Positions 17,956 through 27,702 of a stretch of 64,000 nucleotides of DNA are shown piece by piece. This stretch comes from Cellulomonas gilvus ATCC 13127 (GTDB lineage: Bacteria; Actinomycetota; Actinomycetes; Actinomycetales; Cellulomonadaceae), in the NCBI RefSeq assembly GCF_000218545.1, contig NC_015671.1, positions 2,108,001 through 2,172,000 of the forward strand, read 5' to 3'. The notes under the pieces were generated by a model. The model made no database searches, was not told the DNA's origin, and saw only the letters and a program-made list of their open reading frames with translations. Position 1 is the first letter of the stretch. Every line of letters starts with the position of its first letter. The translations under genes were made by a program, and so were the position numbers.

Positions 17956-18840
17956 GTGAGCACCGGGATCGGCGTCGTCGTCACCAGCTTCCGCCAGGCG
18001 CCGTGGCTGCGGCAGGCCGTCGCGTCGGTGCGCGCCCAGACGCTCGTCCCCGACGAGCTGGTGGTGGTCGACGACGGCTCGGACGACGACGAGTCGCTCG
18101 CCGTGCTGGACGAGCTCGACCGTGCCGGCGTGCGCGTCCTGCGGCAGGAGAACCGGGGCGTGAGCGCGGCCCGCAACGCGGGCATCCGTGCGCTGCGCGC
18201 ACCGCTCGTCGCGGTGCTCGACGGCGACGACCGGTGGGCGCCCACGTTCCTGGCCCGCGCGCACGCCGCGCTGGCCGAGCGGCCCGAGATCGTCGCCGCG
18301 TCGTCGTGGCTGCTGCTGCACGGGGTGACGGACGGCCTGGTGCGCCCACCGGGTGGCACGGCCGTGGACTTCCTGCACCGCAACGCCTGCCCGGCGAGTG
18401 CTCTCCTGCGCCGCGAGCGATGGGCCGCCGCGGGCGGCTACGACGAGCAGATGCGCTCGGGTTTCGAGGACTGGGACCTGTTCCTGGCGATGCTGAGCCA
18501 GGGTGGGCGCATCGAGGTCGTGGCCGACGCGCTGGTCGAGTACCGCACCGCGCCTGCGTCCGCCAACGTCCGCAGCATGGAGCAGCGGCTCGAGCTCGTC
18601 GGGCACCTCGTCGACAAGCACCGGGCGCTGTACGAACGGCACGTCCGCGAGGCGGTGCTCGGCCTGGAGGCGACGTCGATCGCGCGTCTGGACGCCTGGG
18701 AGCGCCTGCTCGTCGCCGACCCGCACCTGCCCGTGGGTGAGCCCAGCTACGGCGACGGCGGCATGGCGGCCGCCGTCCGCATCGCGAGCCGCCGCACACC
18801 TGCTGGTCACGCGCCCGACGGCGGACCGCACCTCCCCTAG
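17956..18840 (+). CDS. Family 2 glycosyltransferase
   Basis: The 294-residue protein is a GT-A fold, family-2 inverting glycosyltransferase. It opens with VVVTSFRQAPWLRQAVASV, then LVVVDDGSDDDES and ENRGVSAARNAGI, with the metal-binding DGDD near residue 90 and a GFEDWDLFLAML block typical of the acceptor side. The donor and acceptor are unknown. No membrane segments or signal peptide are seen, so it works at the inner face of the membrane or in the cytoplasm. The GTG at 17956 is supported by the -10 six bases earlier. Neighbours give no clear pathway; cell-wall glycan or teichoic-acid-like modification is possible. Confidence 0.85.
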   Translation: MSTGIGVVVTSFRQAPWLRQAVASVRAQTLVPDELVVVDDGSDDDESLAVLDELDRAGVRVLRQENRGVSAARNAGIRALRAPLVAVLDGDDRWAPTFLARAHAALAERPEIVAASSWLLLHGVTDGLVRPPGGTAVDFLHRNACPASALLRRERWAAAGGYDEQMRSGFEDWDLFLAMLSQGGRIEVVADALVEYRTAPASANVRSMEQRLELVGHLVDKHRALYERHVREAVLGLEATSIARLDAWERLLVADPHLPVGEPSYGDGGMAAAVRIASRRTPAGHAPDGGPHLP

Positions 18841-18930
18841 GCTCTGCGCAGCGGTCCCACGACGTCGTGGACCTGGTGACGCGCGTCGGCGGCCGCACCG
18901 CACCGCGACGCGCCCAGGGAGGCACACCCG

Positions 18931-20247
18931 ATGACATCCCCCGACGTCCAGCCAGCGCCCGCGAGGGGCGTGCGCACCGACCCCGTCGGCACGTTCGTGC
19001 CCTCGGCCGTCCCGACGCACTGGTACAACCTGGCGGCCGACCTGCCCGAGCCGGCACCGCCCGCGCTGCACCCCGGCACGCGGGAGCCGATCGGGCCGCA
19101 GGACCTCGCACCGCTGTTCCCGATGGCGCTCATCGCGCAGGAGGTCAGCACCGAGCGGTACGTCGAGATCCCGCAGACCGTGCGGGAGATGTACGCGCTG
19201 TGGCGGCCCTCACCGCTGGTCCGGGCGCTGCGTCTCGAGCGCGCGCTCGGCACGCCCGCCAAGATCTTCTACAAGTACGAGGGCGTCTCCCCCGCCGGCT
19301 CGCACAAGCCCAACACCGCGGTGGCGCAGGCGTACTACAACGCGATCGAGGGCATCACCAAGCTCACCACGGAGACCGGCGCAGGCCAGTGGGGCGCGTC
19401 GCTGTCCATGGCGTGCGCGCTCGTCGGGATCCAGTGCGAGGTGTGGCAGGTGCGCGCGTCGTTCGACGCCAAGCCGTACCGCCGCATGCAGATGGAGACG
19501 TACGGCGGCGTGTGCCACCCGTCGCCGTCGGACCTCACGGAGGCGGGCCGCGCCATGCTGGCCGCCGACCCGGACACCACCGGCTCGCTCGGCATGGCGA
19601 TCTCGGAGGCCGTCGAGGTCGCGGCGCAGGACCCGCACGCGCACTACGCGCTGGGCTCGGTGCTCAACCACGTGCTGCTCCACCAGAGCGTCATCGGGGT
19701 GGAGGCGCTGGCCCAGCTCGACGAGATCGGCGAGCAGGCCGACGTCGTGTTCGGCTGCGCGGGCGGCGGCTCCAACCTCGCCGGGCTGAGCTTCCCGTTC
19801 ATCGGGCGCAACCTGCGTGACGGGACGACGACGCAGGTCGTCGCGTGCGAGCCCGCGGCGTGCCCCTCGCTCACGCAGGGCGAGTACCGGTACGACCACG
19901 GCGACGTCGCCGGCCTGACCCCGCTGCTCAAGATGCACACGCTCGGCAAGGACTTCGTCCCGCCGCCCATCCACGCCGGTGGGCTGCGCTACCACGGGAT
20001 GGCGCCGATGGTCTCGCACGCGCTCGAGCTGGGGCTGCTCTCGGCGATCGCGGTGGAGCAGCAGGAGGCCTTCGCGGCCGGCATCGAGTTCGCGCGCGCC
20101 GAGGGGATCATCCCCGCGCCCGAGTCGACGCACGCCGTGGCCGGCGCGCTCGCCCGGGCCCGCGCCGCGACCACGGACGAGACGATCGTCATCGGCCTGT
20201 CCGGCAACGGCGTGCTGGACCTGCCCGCCTACCACGACTACCTCTAG
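18931..20247 (+). CDS. trpB2: TrpB2-type tryptophan synthase beta chain
   Basis: The 438-residue PLP enzyme belongs to the TrpB2 branch of tryptophan synthase beta subunits, which condenses indole and serine but is not built to partner a standard TrpA. The PLP lysine lies in [16 protein letters not shown] near residue 127, and [10 protein letters not shown] near 276 is the phosphate-binding loop. TrpB2 proteins carry an N-terminal extension and a longer form than TrpB1, as here. There are no other trp genes nearby, so it may serve indole salvage. The ATG at 18931 follows GGGAGG. A -10-like TAGGCT (18838-18843) overlaps the previous stop codon and would give a leader of about 80 bases. Confidence 0.9.
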   Translation: MTSPDVQPAPARGVRTDPVGTFVPSAVPTHWYNLAADLPEPAPPALHPGTREPIGPQDLAPLFPMALIAQEVSTERYVEIPQTVREMYALWRPSPLVRALRLERALGTPAKIFYKYEGVSPAGSHKPNTAVAQAYYNAIEGITKLTTETGAGQWGASLSMACALVGIQCEVWQVRASFDAKPYRRMQMETYGGVCHPSPSDLTEAGRAMLAADPDTTGSLGMAISEAVEVAAQDPHAHYALGSVLNHVLLHQSVIGVEALAQLDEIGEQADVVFGCAGGGSNLAGLSFPFIGRNLRDGTTTQVVACEPAACPSLTQGEYRYDHGDVAGLTPLLKMHTLGKDFVPPPIHAGGLRYHGMAPMVSHALELGLLSAIAVEQQEAFAAGIEFARAEGIIPAPESTHAVAGALARARAATTDETIVIGLSGNGVLDLPAYHDYL

Positions 20248-20260
20248 CAGCACCGGACGC

Positions 20261-20300
20261 ACGAGAGGCTCCGCACCCACCCGGGTGCGGAGCCTCTCGT
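20261..20300. terminator. Bidirectional intrinsic terminator
   Basis: An 18-bp perfect stem (20261-20278 with 20283-20300) closes a 4-base loop, reading ACGAGAGGCTCCGCACCC on the left arm. It lies between the convergent trpB2 and the giant nuclease gene, 13 bases after the trpB2 stop and 15 bases from the nuclease stop, so it can serve both strands. Confidence 0.85.
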
Positions 20301-20315
20301 CATGCGGTCAGCCGG

Positions 20316-23300
20316 TCACCGCACGGTCAGGCGCTTGCTCGCCGACACCGACGTGTAGCCGCCGTTGCCGGCGTACGTCGCCTTGACCGTGACGCTCGTC
20401 GTCACCTTCGGCAGCGTGAACGTCACCTGGCCACCCGACAGCGTGCCCGTGAGCGTCTTGCTCCCGACCACGAGCGTGACCTTCCCGGTCGGCACCGGTG
20501 CGTTGGCCGCGCCCGTGACCGTGACCGTGACCTTGGGCTGGCTGCCCTTCTTGACGGTCCAGCTCGCGGCGCCCAGCGTGACGGACGGCTTGGCCGCCGT
20601 CACCTTGAGCGTCGCCGTGTCAGACGAGCCCGCGACCGACGACGACCCGGCATAGACCGCCGTCAGCGTGTGCGTGCCGGTGCCCAGCGTCCGCGGCAGC
20701 ACCACGGTCGCCTTGCCGACCTTGCCGGTCGCGGCCAGCGTCGCGGTCGCGAGCACCGTGCCGCCCTTGCGGATCTGCACCGTCCCCGCGGGCGCGACCG
20801 TCGCGCCCGTGACCGTGACCCGCGCCGTCACCGCTCCGCCGAACTTGACGGTGCTCGGGCTGAGCACGAGCGCCGTCGTCGTGGCCGCCTTGGCGATCGA
20901 CACCGTGAGCGAACCCGTGGAGGTGCCCCACCGGCCGTCGCTCGGGCGGAACACGGCCCGCAGGTCGTGCGTGCCCGCGCTGAGCTCGACGTCGAGCGTC
21001 GCCTTGCCGTAGCGCACCGCCACGGTGTCGAGCCAGGTGGCTCCGTCGAGGAACGTGACCGTGCCGGCCACGTCCGTCAGGTCGACCTGCGCGACGAGCG
21101 TCTGCGTGGCGCCCGCGGTGCGGTCGCCCAGCACCGTGAGCGTCGTGGCGGTCGCCGTCGGCGCCTTGACCGTGAGCGGGATCGTCACGGTGGTGCCGCT
21201 CGGTGCGGCCACGAGCGTCAGCTCGTGGTCCCCCGCCGTCGTCGCCGCCGGGATGACGACCGCGATCGTCGCCGCCCCGCCGCTGACCGTGGCACCCCCG
21301 ATGGACTCGTCGTCCAGGCGGACGTCGACGCTCGTGTTGAGCGGCGAGCCCAGGCTCGTCAGGTCGAGCCGGCTGACCCCGAACGTCACGGCGTCACCCG
21401 CGAAGGCCTCGGTCGGCTGGTCCGTGACGGCCACGGCGTGGCGGGCGAAGTCGGGCGCCAGGTCCTCGTTCGCCTGCAGGTACGCGATCCACGCGTCACG
21501 GTCGACCAGACCCGAGTCACGCGTGTCCGTCGCATCCTCGAACACCCGGAAGTTGTCCCCACCCGTCGCCAGGAACGAGAACGTCCCGATCCGGTACTCC
21601 GCCGACGGGTCCAGCGGCTCACCATCGACCGTCACCGACGTGATGTGCTCACCACGCGGCGCCGCCGGGTCGTACGTGTACGACACGTTGTCCGACAACC
21701 CCAGCTGCAGGTACGGCCGCGACGGGATCGACCCGTCCCGGTTCGTCTGCCACTGCTGCTCCAGCAACGTCACGAACTGCTCACCCGTCAACGTCGTCGT
21801 CCAGAGGTTGTTCACGAACGGCAGCACACCGTTCGCCTCGGCGTACGTGACGATCCCGTCCTGCGCCTCGGCGCCCGAGCGCGCGTACAGCAGCTCCCCG
21901 CGCAGGCCACCCGGGTTGACGACGCCGATCTGCGCGCCACCCCTCAGGTCGGACGACAGGGTCTCGCGCAGCGAGCTCGCGACGAGGTTGCCGAGCGTGG
22001 ACTCGCTCGCCCGGTCGTCACGGCCCGTGGTGGGCAGCGGGCCGGGGCCCTGGTAGCGGCCGTCGACGTACGAGCCGCCCGCGAAGGCGGTCGTGATGTC
22101 GGCCGTGACCGACCCGACCGGCTGGCTCCCGACGACCGCCGCGTGCGCGAGCGCCGCGTCGACGATCGTCTTGACCTCGGCCACGCGCGGGTAGGCCGTC
22201 ACGAGCTCGGTGTCCGCCGTGGTCGTGCGCGCCACGTTCTGCTCGGTGTGAGTCAGCACCTCGTCGGTGGCCGTGTCGTACGTGAGCACGACCTTGCCGA
22301 GGAACTCACCGTACGAACCGGTCTGCAGCACCGGACGCGTCTTGCCCTCCACGCCCGGAACCGGAGCCGCCCACGCGTACTGCTTGTGCGTGTGACCCGT
22401 GAAGATCACATCCACCTTCGCCGACGTGTCCTGCACGATCTGCGCGAACGCACCCCCCGCAGCCAGCTCCTGCACCAGCGTCGCACCGTCCGGCGTACCC
22501 GCACCCGCACCCTCGTGGTACTCGGCCACCAGCACATCGGCCTCACCGTTGGCCGCATCCCCGTCCGACAGCTGCGCCGCCACACGGTTCACCGCCTCCA
22601 CCGGGTCACCGAAGTCCAGATCCGCGATCCCCGCCGGAGTCACCAGGCTCGGCGTCTCCTGCGTCACCGCACCGATCACACCGACCGTCACACCACCCAT
22701 GTCCACCAGCTCGAACTCCGGCAGCACCGGGTTCTTCGTCCCCTTGGCGTAGACGTTCGCCCCCAGGTACGACCAGTCCGCCTCGTCCATGACCCGGTCG
22801 GTGAGGTCCGTGAACCCCTTGTCCAGCTCGTGGTTGGCGATCGCGGCGGCCTTGAGGTCGAGTGCGTTCAGGACGTCGATGGTCGGCTGGTCGTCCTGGG
22901 TGGCCGACGCGAACAGCGACGCACCGATGTTGTCACCGGCCGACAGGAACGCGACCGGGCCGTCGGCCGCGGCGCGCTGCTGCTCGACCGTGCCGGCGAA
23001 CTTGACCGTGTTGGCGTCGATGCGCCCGTGGAAGTCGTTGATGTTGAGGAACGTCAGATCGATCGTCGACGGCGTCGCCTCCTCGACCGTGAGCGGGATC
23101 GTCACCGTCGTGCCGCTGGGAGCGGCCACGAGGGTCAGGACGTGCTCACCCGCGGTGGTCCCCGCGGGCACGGTCGAGGTGATGGTCGCCGCACCGTCCG
23201 TGACGGTCGCCGTCCCGATGGACTCGCCGTCGAGGCGGACGTCGACGCTCGTGTTGAGCGGCGAGCCGAGGCTCGTCAGGTCGAGCTTGGCCACCGCGAG

Positions 23301-26300
23301 GTCGAGGGCCTCACCGGCGACGACGGTCGTCGGCAGGTCCGTGACGGCCACGGCGTGACGGGCGAAGTCGGGCGCCAGGTCCTCGTTCGCCTGCAGGTAC
23401 GCGATCCACGCGTCACGGTCGACCAGACCCGAGTCACGCGTGTCCGTCGCATCCTCGAACACCCGGAAGTTGTCCCCACCCGTCGCCAGGAACGAGAACG
23501 TCCCGATCCGGTACTCCGCCGACAGGTCCAGCGGCTCACCATCGACCGTCACCGACGTGATGTGCTCACCACGCGGCGCCGCCGGGTCGTACGTGTACGA
23601 CACGTTGTCCGACAACCCCAGCTGCAGGTACGGCCGCGACGGGATCGACCCGTCCCGGTTCGTCTGCCACTGCTGCTCCAGCAACGTCACGAACTGCTCA
23701 CCCGTCAACGTCGTCGTCCAGAGGTTGTTCACGAACGGCAGCACACCGTTCGCCTCGGCCGTCGTGATGACGCCGTCGGGCGCGTACAGCAGCTCGGCCC
23801 GCAGCCCGCCGGGGTTGACCACGCCGATCTGCGCGCCGCCTCGGGTCTCGTCGGCGAGCGACTCGCGCAGCGAGTTCGCCACCAGGTTGCCCAGCGTCGA
23901 CTCGTTGGCGCGGTCGTCGCGGCCCGTCGTCGTCCCCGGGGCCGAACCCTGGTACCGGCCGTCGACGTAGCTGCCACCCGTGAACGCCGTGGTGATGTCG
24001 GCCGTCACCGAGCCGACCGGCACCGAGCCGACCGTCTGCGCGTGCGCGAGCGCCGCGTCGACGATCGTCTTGACCTCCGCGACGCGCGGGTACGCACCGA
24101 CGAGCGTCGCGTCGGCCACCGTGGACCGGGCGACGTTCGACTCCGCGTGCGCGAGCACCTCGTCGGTGGTCGTGTCGTACGTCAGCACGACCTTGCCGAG
24201 GAACTCACCGTACGAACCGGTCTGCAGCACCGGACGCGTCTTGCCCTCGACACCCGGAACCGGGGCCGACCACGCGTACTGCTTGTGCGTGTGACCCGTG
24301 AAAATCACATCCACCTTCGCCGAGGTCTCCTGGACGATCTCGGCGAACGCGCCACCCGCCGCCAGCTCCTCGACGAGCGTCGCACCGTCGGGCGTACCCG
24401 CACCCGCACCGTCGTGGTACTCCGCGACCAGCACGTCGGCCTCGCCGTTGGCAGCCTCACCGTCCGACAGCTGCGCCGCCACACGGTTCACCGCCTCCAC
24501 CGGGTCACCGAAGTCCAGGTCCGCGATCCCGGCCGGCGTGACCAGCGTCGGGGTCTCCTGCGTCACCGCACCGATCACACCGACCGTCACACCACCCATG
24601 TCCACCAGCTCGAACTCCGGCAGCACCGGGTTCTTCGTCCCCTTGGCGTAGACGTTCGCCCCCAGGTACGACCACGCGGCGTTCTCGTCGCCGGACGCGC
24701 CGATCACCCGGTCCGTGAGATCGGTGAACCCCTTGTCGAACTCGTGGTTGCCGACCGCGGACGCCGCGAGGTCCAGCGCGTTCAGCACGTCGATCGTCGG
24801 CTGGTCGTCCTGGGTGGCCGACGCGAACAGCGACGCGCCGATGTTGTCACCGGCCGACAGGAACGCGACCGGACCGGTCGCGTTCGCCCGCTCGGCCTCG
24901 ACCGTGCCCGCGAACTTCACCGTGTTGGCGTCGATGCGCCCGTGGAAGTCGTTGATGTTGAGGAACGTCAGGTCCACCGTCTCGGCCGCGGCCGCCGCGG
25001 ACAGACCCACGATCACCGGGTCGTGGTCCGAGGACCGGTACGGGTCCGCCGCGTAGAACAGCGAGCCGTGGTAGTTGTACCGGCTGTACTCGAGCGCGAT
25101 CGACTCCGGCGAGTTGATCTCCCACACGTCCGCACCGGTCGCGCGGTCCAGCGCCGCCTCGTTGAGCAGGACGTGGTCGAGCGAGCCGGCCAGGCCGCTG
25201 AACGAGTAGGAGTACTCGCCGGGCGAGAGCTCCTCGGTCGCGTCCACGTAGCCCGCGTCGTAGAGGACCTCGAGGGGGTCCTCCTTGGTGTACGAGTTGA
25301 AGTCGCCCACGAGCGCGACCGCCTCGACGTCGCCCTGGATCGTCGGGACCCAGTCGCGCAGCGCGGTCGCCTGCGCCACGCGCGACGCGTTCGCGGCGCC
25401 CTGGCCGTCGCCCAGGTCGGTGTCGGGCGTGCCGAGCGGCCCTGCCGAGCCCTTGGACTTGAAGTGGTTCACGACGACGAGCACGGGCTCGCCACCGCCC
25501 ACGGGCGCGAACGCCTGCGCGATCGGCTCACGCGCGTTCCCGAACGGCTCCGTGCCGGTCGAGAGCGTGCCGAGCGCACGCGCCGGACCACGGCGCACCA
25601 CGGCGGCGGGCTGGTAGATCAGCGCGTTCGTGATGACGTCCATCTCGCCGACGACCGGCAGCTCGCCCGACGACGGCACGTACGCCCACTTGGTGGAGCC
25701 CGCCGCGGCGTTGAGCGCGCCGACCAGCGTGGCCAGCGCCTCGTCCGGCACGCCGTCCACCTTGAGGGAGTTCTCGATCTCCAGGAGACCGACCACGTCC
25801 GCGTCGAGCGCGTTGATCGCCGCGACGATCTTGTCCTGCTGACGCTCCAGGTCGTCCGCGTCCCACGCACCGCGCTGGTTGCAGCCCTCGTCGACCGTCA
25901 CGCCGTCACCGGTGCGGTCCTTGTACGCGACGCACGACGCGGTGCTCGCACCGAGCGTCGTGAAGTAGTTGAGCACGTTGAACGACGCGACCGTGACGTC
26001 ACCGCCGACCGCCTCGGGCGCGGCCGTGCGCGTGTTCTCGAACGTCGCGGGGCCGTTGGTCGACCCGACGAGCGCCTGCGTGGGGTCGAGCTTCCACGTG
26101 TTGTTGACCCAGGTGACCACGACCGGGTCGACGAACGTCACGCCCGCGCCGACGCGCACCGGGTCGGTGAGCGACACGTACGGCGGCGTGAGTCCCTGGT
26201 TGGCCGCGGACAGGTAATTGGTGGTCGCGCCGTCGTCGAGCACCACGCCCCGGGCCGCGTTGTCGGCCTTGACGTCCTGGATCGCGGCCGTGTCCTGCGG

Positions 26301-27461
26301 GTCCGCGACCTCGGTCCACTGCAGCAGCGGCTTCGTGCCCGTCGCCAGGCCGACCTCGCCGTACTGGTTCGTGGAGTACGTGTTCGACACCGTGAGGTCA
26401 CCCGAGGGCAGGAAGAGCATCGACTCCATCGCCTCGCGGGCCGCGGCCGTGCGCGGCCAGGCGCCCGTCAGCGGCGTGACCGTGCCGGTGCCGGTCAGCA
26501 CCTCGAGCCCGGCGGCGTTCGCCACCGTGAGCTGCGTCTGGCCGTTGAACTCGCTCACGACGCCGGTGACCGTGACGTTGTCACCGATCTCCACCAGGTC
26601 GTCGGTGCTCGGCGAGTACACGAACAGGCCGTCCGACGCGGTGCGCTCCCCCAGCGCCCCGCCCGTCCCGGCCGTCTGGATCACGTACCCGTTCCGGCCA
26701 CCCGTCGGGTAGGCCGCGGTGACGACGCCCGACGTCGTGACGGTCGTGCCCGCGAGCGGCGACGCGTCGCCGGTGCCCTGGATCTGCGCGATCGTGACGG
26801 GCTCGGTGGGCTCCTCCGGCTGCTCGGGTGCGATGAGCCCGCCGCCGAGCGGCGACGGGGTGCCGGCCGTGAAGTCCGCCGCGTTGTCCGCGGTGTTCAC
26901 GTGGCCGGTGCGTGCGACCGACTGGGTGTTGCTCGCCCCGAGCGCAGGGCCCGAGCCGGCGTACGAGGAGGCATTCGATCCGAAGCCGACGAGGTCGACG
27001 ACCGCGGCCACAGTGCCGCAGTCCACGGAGCAGGAGAGGGGTGTCGTCGAGCTGACGAGTGCGACCTTGCCGGCGCTCGCGCCGAACGCAATGGCACCGT
27101 CCACGTCGACCGTGATCTCCGCACCGGTGCTGCCGCCGGCGCCGCCGACCAGGACCGAGCCACCGGCGGCGATCGAGCCGCTCAGCGGCGTGGTGTTGGT
27201 CCAGCTCGGGCCGGTCGCGGAGGTGTACTGGATCGACCAACCGGCGAGCGAGACGGGCTCGCCGCCGGGGTTGTAGAGCTCCACGAAGTCCCGCTTGAAC
27301 GGGGCGCCCGCGTTGCCACCGCCCCCGTAGACCTCGTCGATGATGACCGCCGCGGTAGGCGAGACAGCAGCCGAGGCCGCTCCCGCCGTCACCACCGATC
27401 CTGTGAGTGCCACGGCGAGGGCGGCTAGCCCTCCGGTGATCGATCTGGTGCCAGCGCGCAC
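20316..27461 (-). CDS. Secreted multidomain nuclease / 5'-nucleotidase with duplicated nucleotidase unit
   Basis: This 2381-residue secreted protein joins several phosphate-releasing activities. In order (residues from the GTG start): signal peptide (about 1-32, ending AGAASA), lamin-tail domain (35-170), an OB-like domain beginning VTIAQIQGTGD (about 220), an ExeM/NucH-like exonuclease-endonuclease-phosphatase domain (490-815, SFNVLNYF to SSDHDP), then two copies of a UshA-like unit. Each has a metallophosphoesterase (NINDFHGRID, SAGDNIGAS, GNHE or ANHE, FTGHTHKQ), a 5'-nucleotidase C-terminal domain and a small Ig-like domain. Three further Ig-like domains end the protein; there is no LPXTG or membrane anchor. 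The start is GTG 27461 because AAGGAG lies 9 bases before it. It likely degrades extracellular DNA and nucleotides to free phosphate and nucleosides. Confidence 0.9.
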   Translation of the reverse strand: MRAGTRSITGGLAALAVALTGSVVTAGAASAAVSPTAAVIIDEVYGGGGNAGAPFKRDFVELYNPGGEPVSLAGWSIQYTSATGPSWTNTTPLSGSIAAGGSVLVGGAGGSTGAEITVDVDGAIAFGASAGKVALVSSTTPLSCSVDCGTVAAVVDLVGFGSNASSYAGSGPALGASNTQSVARTGHVNTADNAADFTAGTPSPLGGGLIAPEQPEEPTEPVTIAQIQGTGDASPLAGTTVTTSGVVTAAYPTGGRNGYVIQTAGTGGALGERTASDGLFVYSPSTDDLVEIGDNVTVTGVVSEFNGQTQLTVANAAGLEVLTGTGTVTPLTGAWPRTAAAREAMESMLFLPSGDLTVSNTYSTNQYGEVGLATGTKPLLQWTEVADPQDTAAIQDVKADNAARGVVLDDGATTNYLSAANQGLTPPYVSLTDPVRVGAGVTFVDPVVVTWVNNTWKLDPTQALVGSTNGPATFENTRTAAPEAVGGDVTVASFNVLNYFTTLGASTASCVAYKDRTGDGVTVDEGCNQRGAWDADDLERQQDKIVAAINALDADVVGLLEIENSLKVDGVPDEALATLVGALNAAAGSTKWAYVPSSGELPVVGEMDVITNALIYQPAAVVRRGPARALGTLSTGTEPFGNAREPIAQAFAPVGGGEPVLVVVNHFKSKGSAGPLGTPDTDLGDGQGAANASRVAQATALRDWVPTIQGDVEAVALVGDFNSYTKEDPLEVLYDAGYVDATEELSPGEYSYSFSGLAGSLDHVLLNEAALDRATGADVWEINSPESIALEYSRYNYHGSLFYAADPYRSSDHDPVIVGLSAAAAAETVDLTFLNINDFHGRIDANTVKFAGTVEAERANATGPVAFLSAGDNIGASLFASATQDDQPTIDVLNALDLAASAVGNHEFDKGFTDLTDRVIGASGDENAAWSYLGANVYAKGTKNPVLPEFELVDMGGVTVGVIGAVTQETPTLVTPAGIADLDFGDPVEAVNRVAAQLSDGEAANGEADVLVAEYHDGAGAGTPDGATLVEELAAGGAFAEIVQETSAKVDVIFTGHTHKQYAWSAPVPGVEGKTRPVLQTGSYGEFLGKVVLTYDTTTDEVLAHAESNVARSTVADATLVGAYPRVAEVKTIVDAALAHAQTVGSVPVGSVTADITTAFTGGSYVDGRYQGSAPGTTTGRDDRANESTLGNLVANSLRESLADETRGGAQIGVVNPGGLRAELLYAPDGVITTAEANGVLPFVNNLWTTTLTGEQFVTLLEQQWQTNRDGSIPSRPYLQLGLSDNVSYTYDPAAPRGEHITSVTVDGEPLDLSAEYRIGTFSFLATGGDNFRVFEDATDTRDSGLVDRDAWIAYLQANEDLAPDFARHAVAVTDLPTTVVAGEALDLAVAKLDLTSLGSPLNTSVDVRLDGESIGTATVTDGAATITSTVPAGTTAGEHVLTLVAAPSGTTVTIPLTVEEATPSTIDLTFLNINDFHGRIDANTVKFAGTVEQQRAAADGPVAFLSAGDNIGASLFASATQDDQPTIDVLNALDLKAAAIANHELDKGFTDLTDRVMDEADWSYLGANVYAKGTKNPVLPEFELVDMGGVTVGVIGAVTQETPSLVTPAGIADLDFGDPVEAVNRVAAQLSDGDAANGEADVLVAEYHEGAGAGTPDGATLVQELAAGGAFAQIVQDTSAKVDVIFTGHTHKQYAWAAPVPGVEGKTRPVLQTGSYGEFLGKVVLTYDTATDEVLTHTEQNVARTTTADTELVTAYPRVAEVKTIVDAALAHAAVVGSQPVGSVTADITTAFAGGSYVDGRYQGPGPLPTTGRDDRASESTLGNLVASSLRETLSSDLRGGAQIGVVNPGGLRGELLYARSGAEAQDGIVTYAEANGVLPFVNNLWTTTLTGEQFVTLLEQQWQTNRDGSIPSRPYLQLGLSDNVSYTYDPAAPRGEHITSVTVDGEPLDPSAEYRIGTFSFLATGGDNFRVFEDATDTRDSGLVDRDAWIAYLQANEDLAPDFARHAVAVTDQPTEAFAGDAVTFGVSRLDLTSLGSPLNTSVDVRLDDESIGGATVSGGAATIAVVIPAATTAGDHELTLVAAPSGTTVTIPLTVKAPTATATTLTVLGDRTAGATQTLVAQVDLTDVAGTVTFLDGATWLDTVAVRYGKATLDVELSAGTHDLRAVFRPSDGRWGTSTGSLTVSIAKAATTTALVLSPSTVKFGGAVTARVTVTGATVAPAGTVQIRKGGTVLATATLAATGKVGKATVVLPRTLGTGTHTLTAVYAGSSSVAGSSDTATLKVTAAKPSVTLGAASWTVKKGSQPKVTVTVTGAANAPVPTGKVTLVVGSKTLTGTLSGGQVTFTLPKVTTSVTVKATYAGNGGYTSVSASKRLTVR
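21170..23064 (-). repeat. Direct repeat, copy B of nucleotidase unit
   Basis: This is the second (C-terminal) copy of the metallophosphoesterase, 5'-nucleotidase C and Ig-like unit of the large nuclease. It lies about 1.92 kb (639 codons) from the matching positions of copy A. The stretch 21421-21840 shows only two differences from 23338-23757 by eye, while 21841-22260 is clearly diverged. The GNHE metal motif reads ANHE in this copy. Confidence 0.9.
23087..24981 (-). repeat. Direct repeat, copy A of nucleotidase unit
   Basis: This is the first copy of the duplicated unit in the large nuclease and keeps the standard GNHE metal motif. Differences from copy B include a five-residue insert before the SYLGANVYAKG stretch and loss of six residues near the ELLYA stretch. 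Blocks of near identity alternate with diverged blocks along the pair. Confidence 0.9.
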
Positions 27462-27548
27462 GGCCAGGTGCTCCTTCGTCGGGGGAACGCACGAACGGCC
27501 GCGTGTCGGCGGCCGCCCTTCACCCAACCCGGTCTGTCCGTTTCGCCG

Positions 27549-27578
27549 CAACTACTGGGGAGTAACAATGCGGTGAAC
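27549..27578 (-). promoter_or_regulatory. Candidate promoter / Pho-box-like site for the nuclease gene
   Basis: The minus strand reads GTTCACC (27578-27572) with TTCACC as a possible -35, a 17-base spacer and TAGTTG (27554-27549) as a weak -10. GTTCACC is also the core of the direct repeats bound by actinomycete phosphate-response regulators, and a degenerate GTTACTC follows 12 bases later. A phosphate-controlled promoter would suit a nuclease/nucleotidase, but only one half-site is good. Confidence 0.3.
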
Positions 27579-27638
27579 TCATGGGACGTCCGGTGACGCG
27601 CGCATGTCGGGCGCGTCCGAGCTCCCCCGACCGGCCCA

Positions 27639-27694
27639 CACCACCCACTGCGCCGACCCGGTACCTGTCGGCCAGGTCGGCGCAGTGGGTGGTG
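27639..27694 (-). terminator. Terminator after pheT
   Basis: A 20-bp perfect stem (27639-27658 with 27675-27694) with a 16-base loop lies 9 bases after the pheT stop on the minus strand. It separates pheST from the nuclease gene downstream. Confidence 0.75.
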
Positions 27695-27702
27695 CGGCGC
27701 GG

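Noticed and set aside
19845..27428. A plus-strand open frame of over 2500 codons opposite the nuclease gene
   Set aside because: Its product is Arg/Val/Asp-rich with no domain, typical of an antisense frame in high-GC DNA; the minus strand encodes clear domains and a signal peptide.
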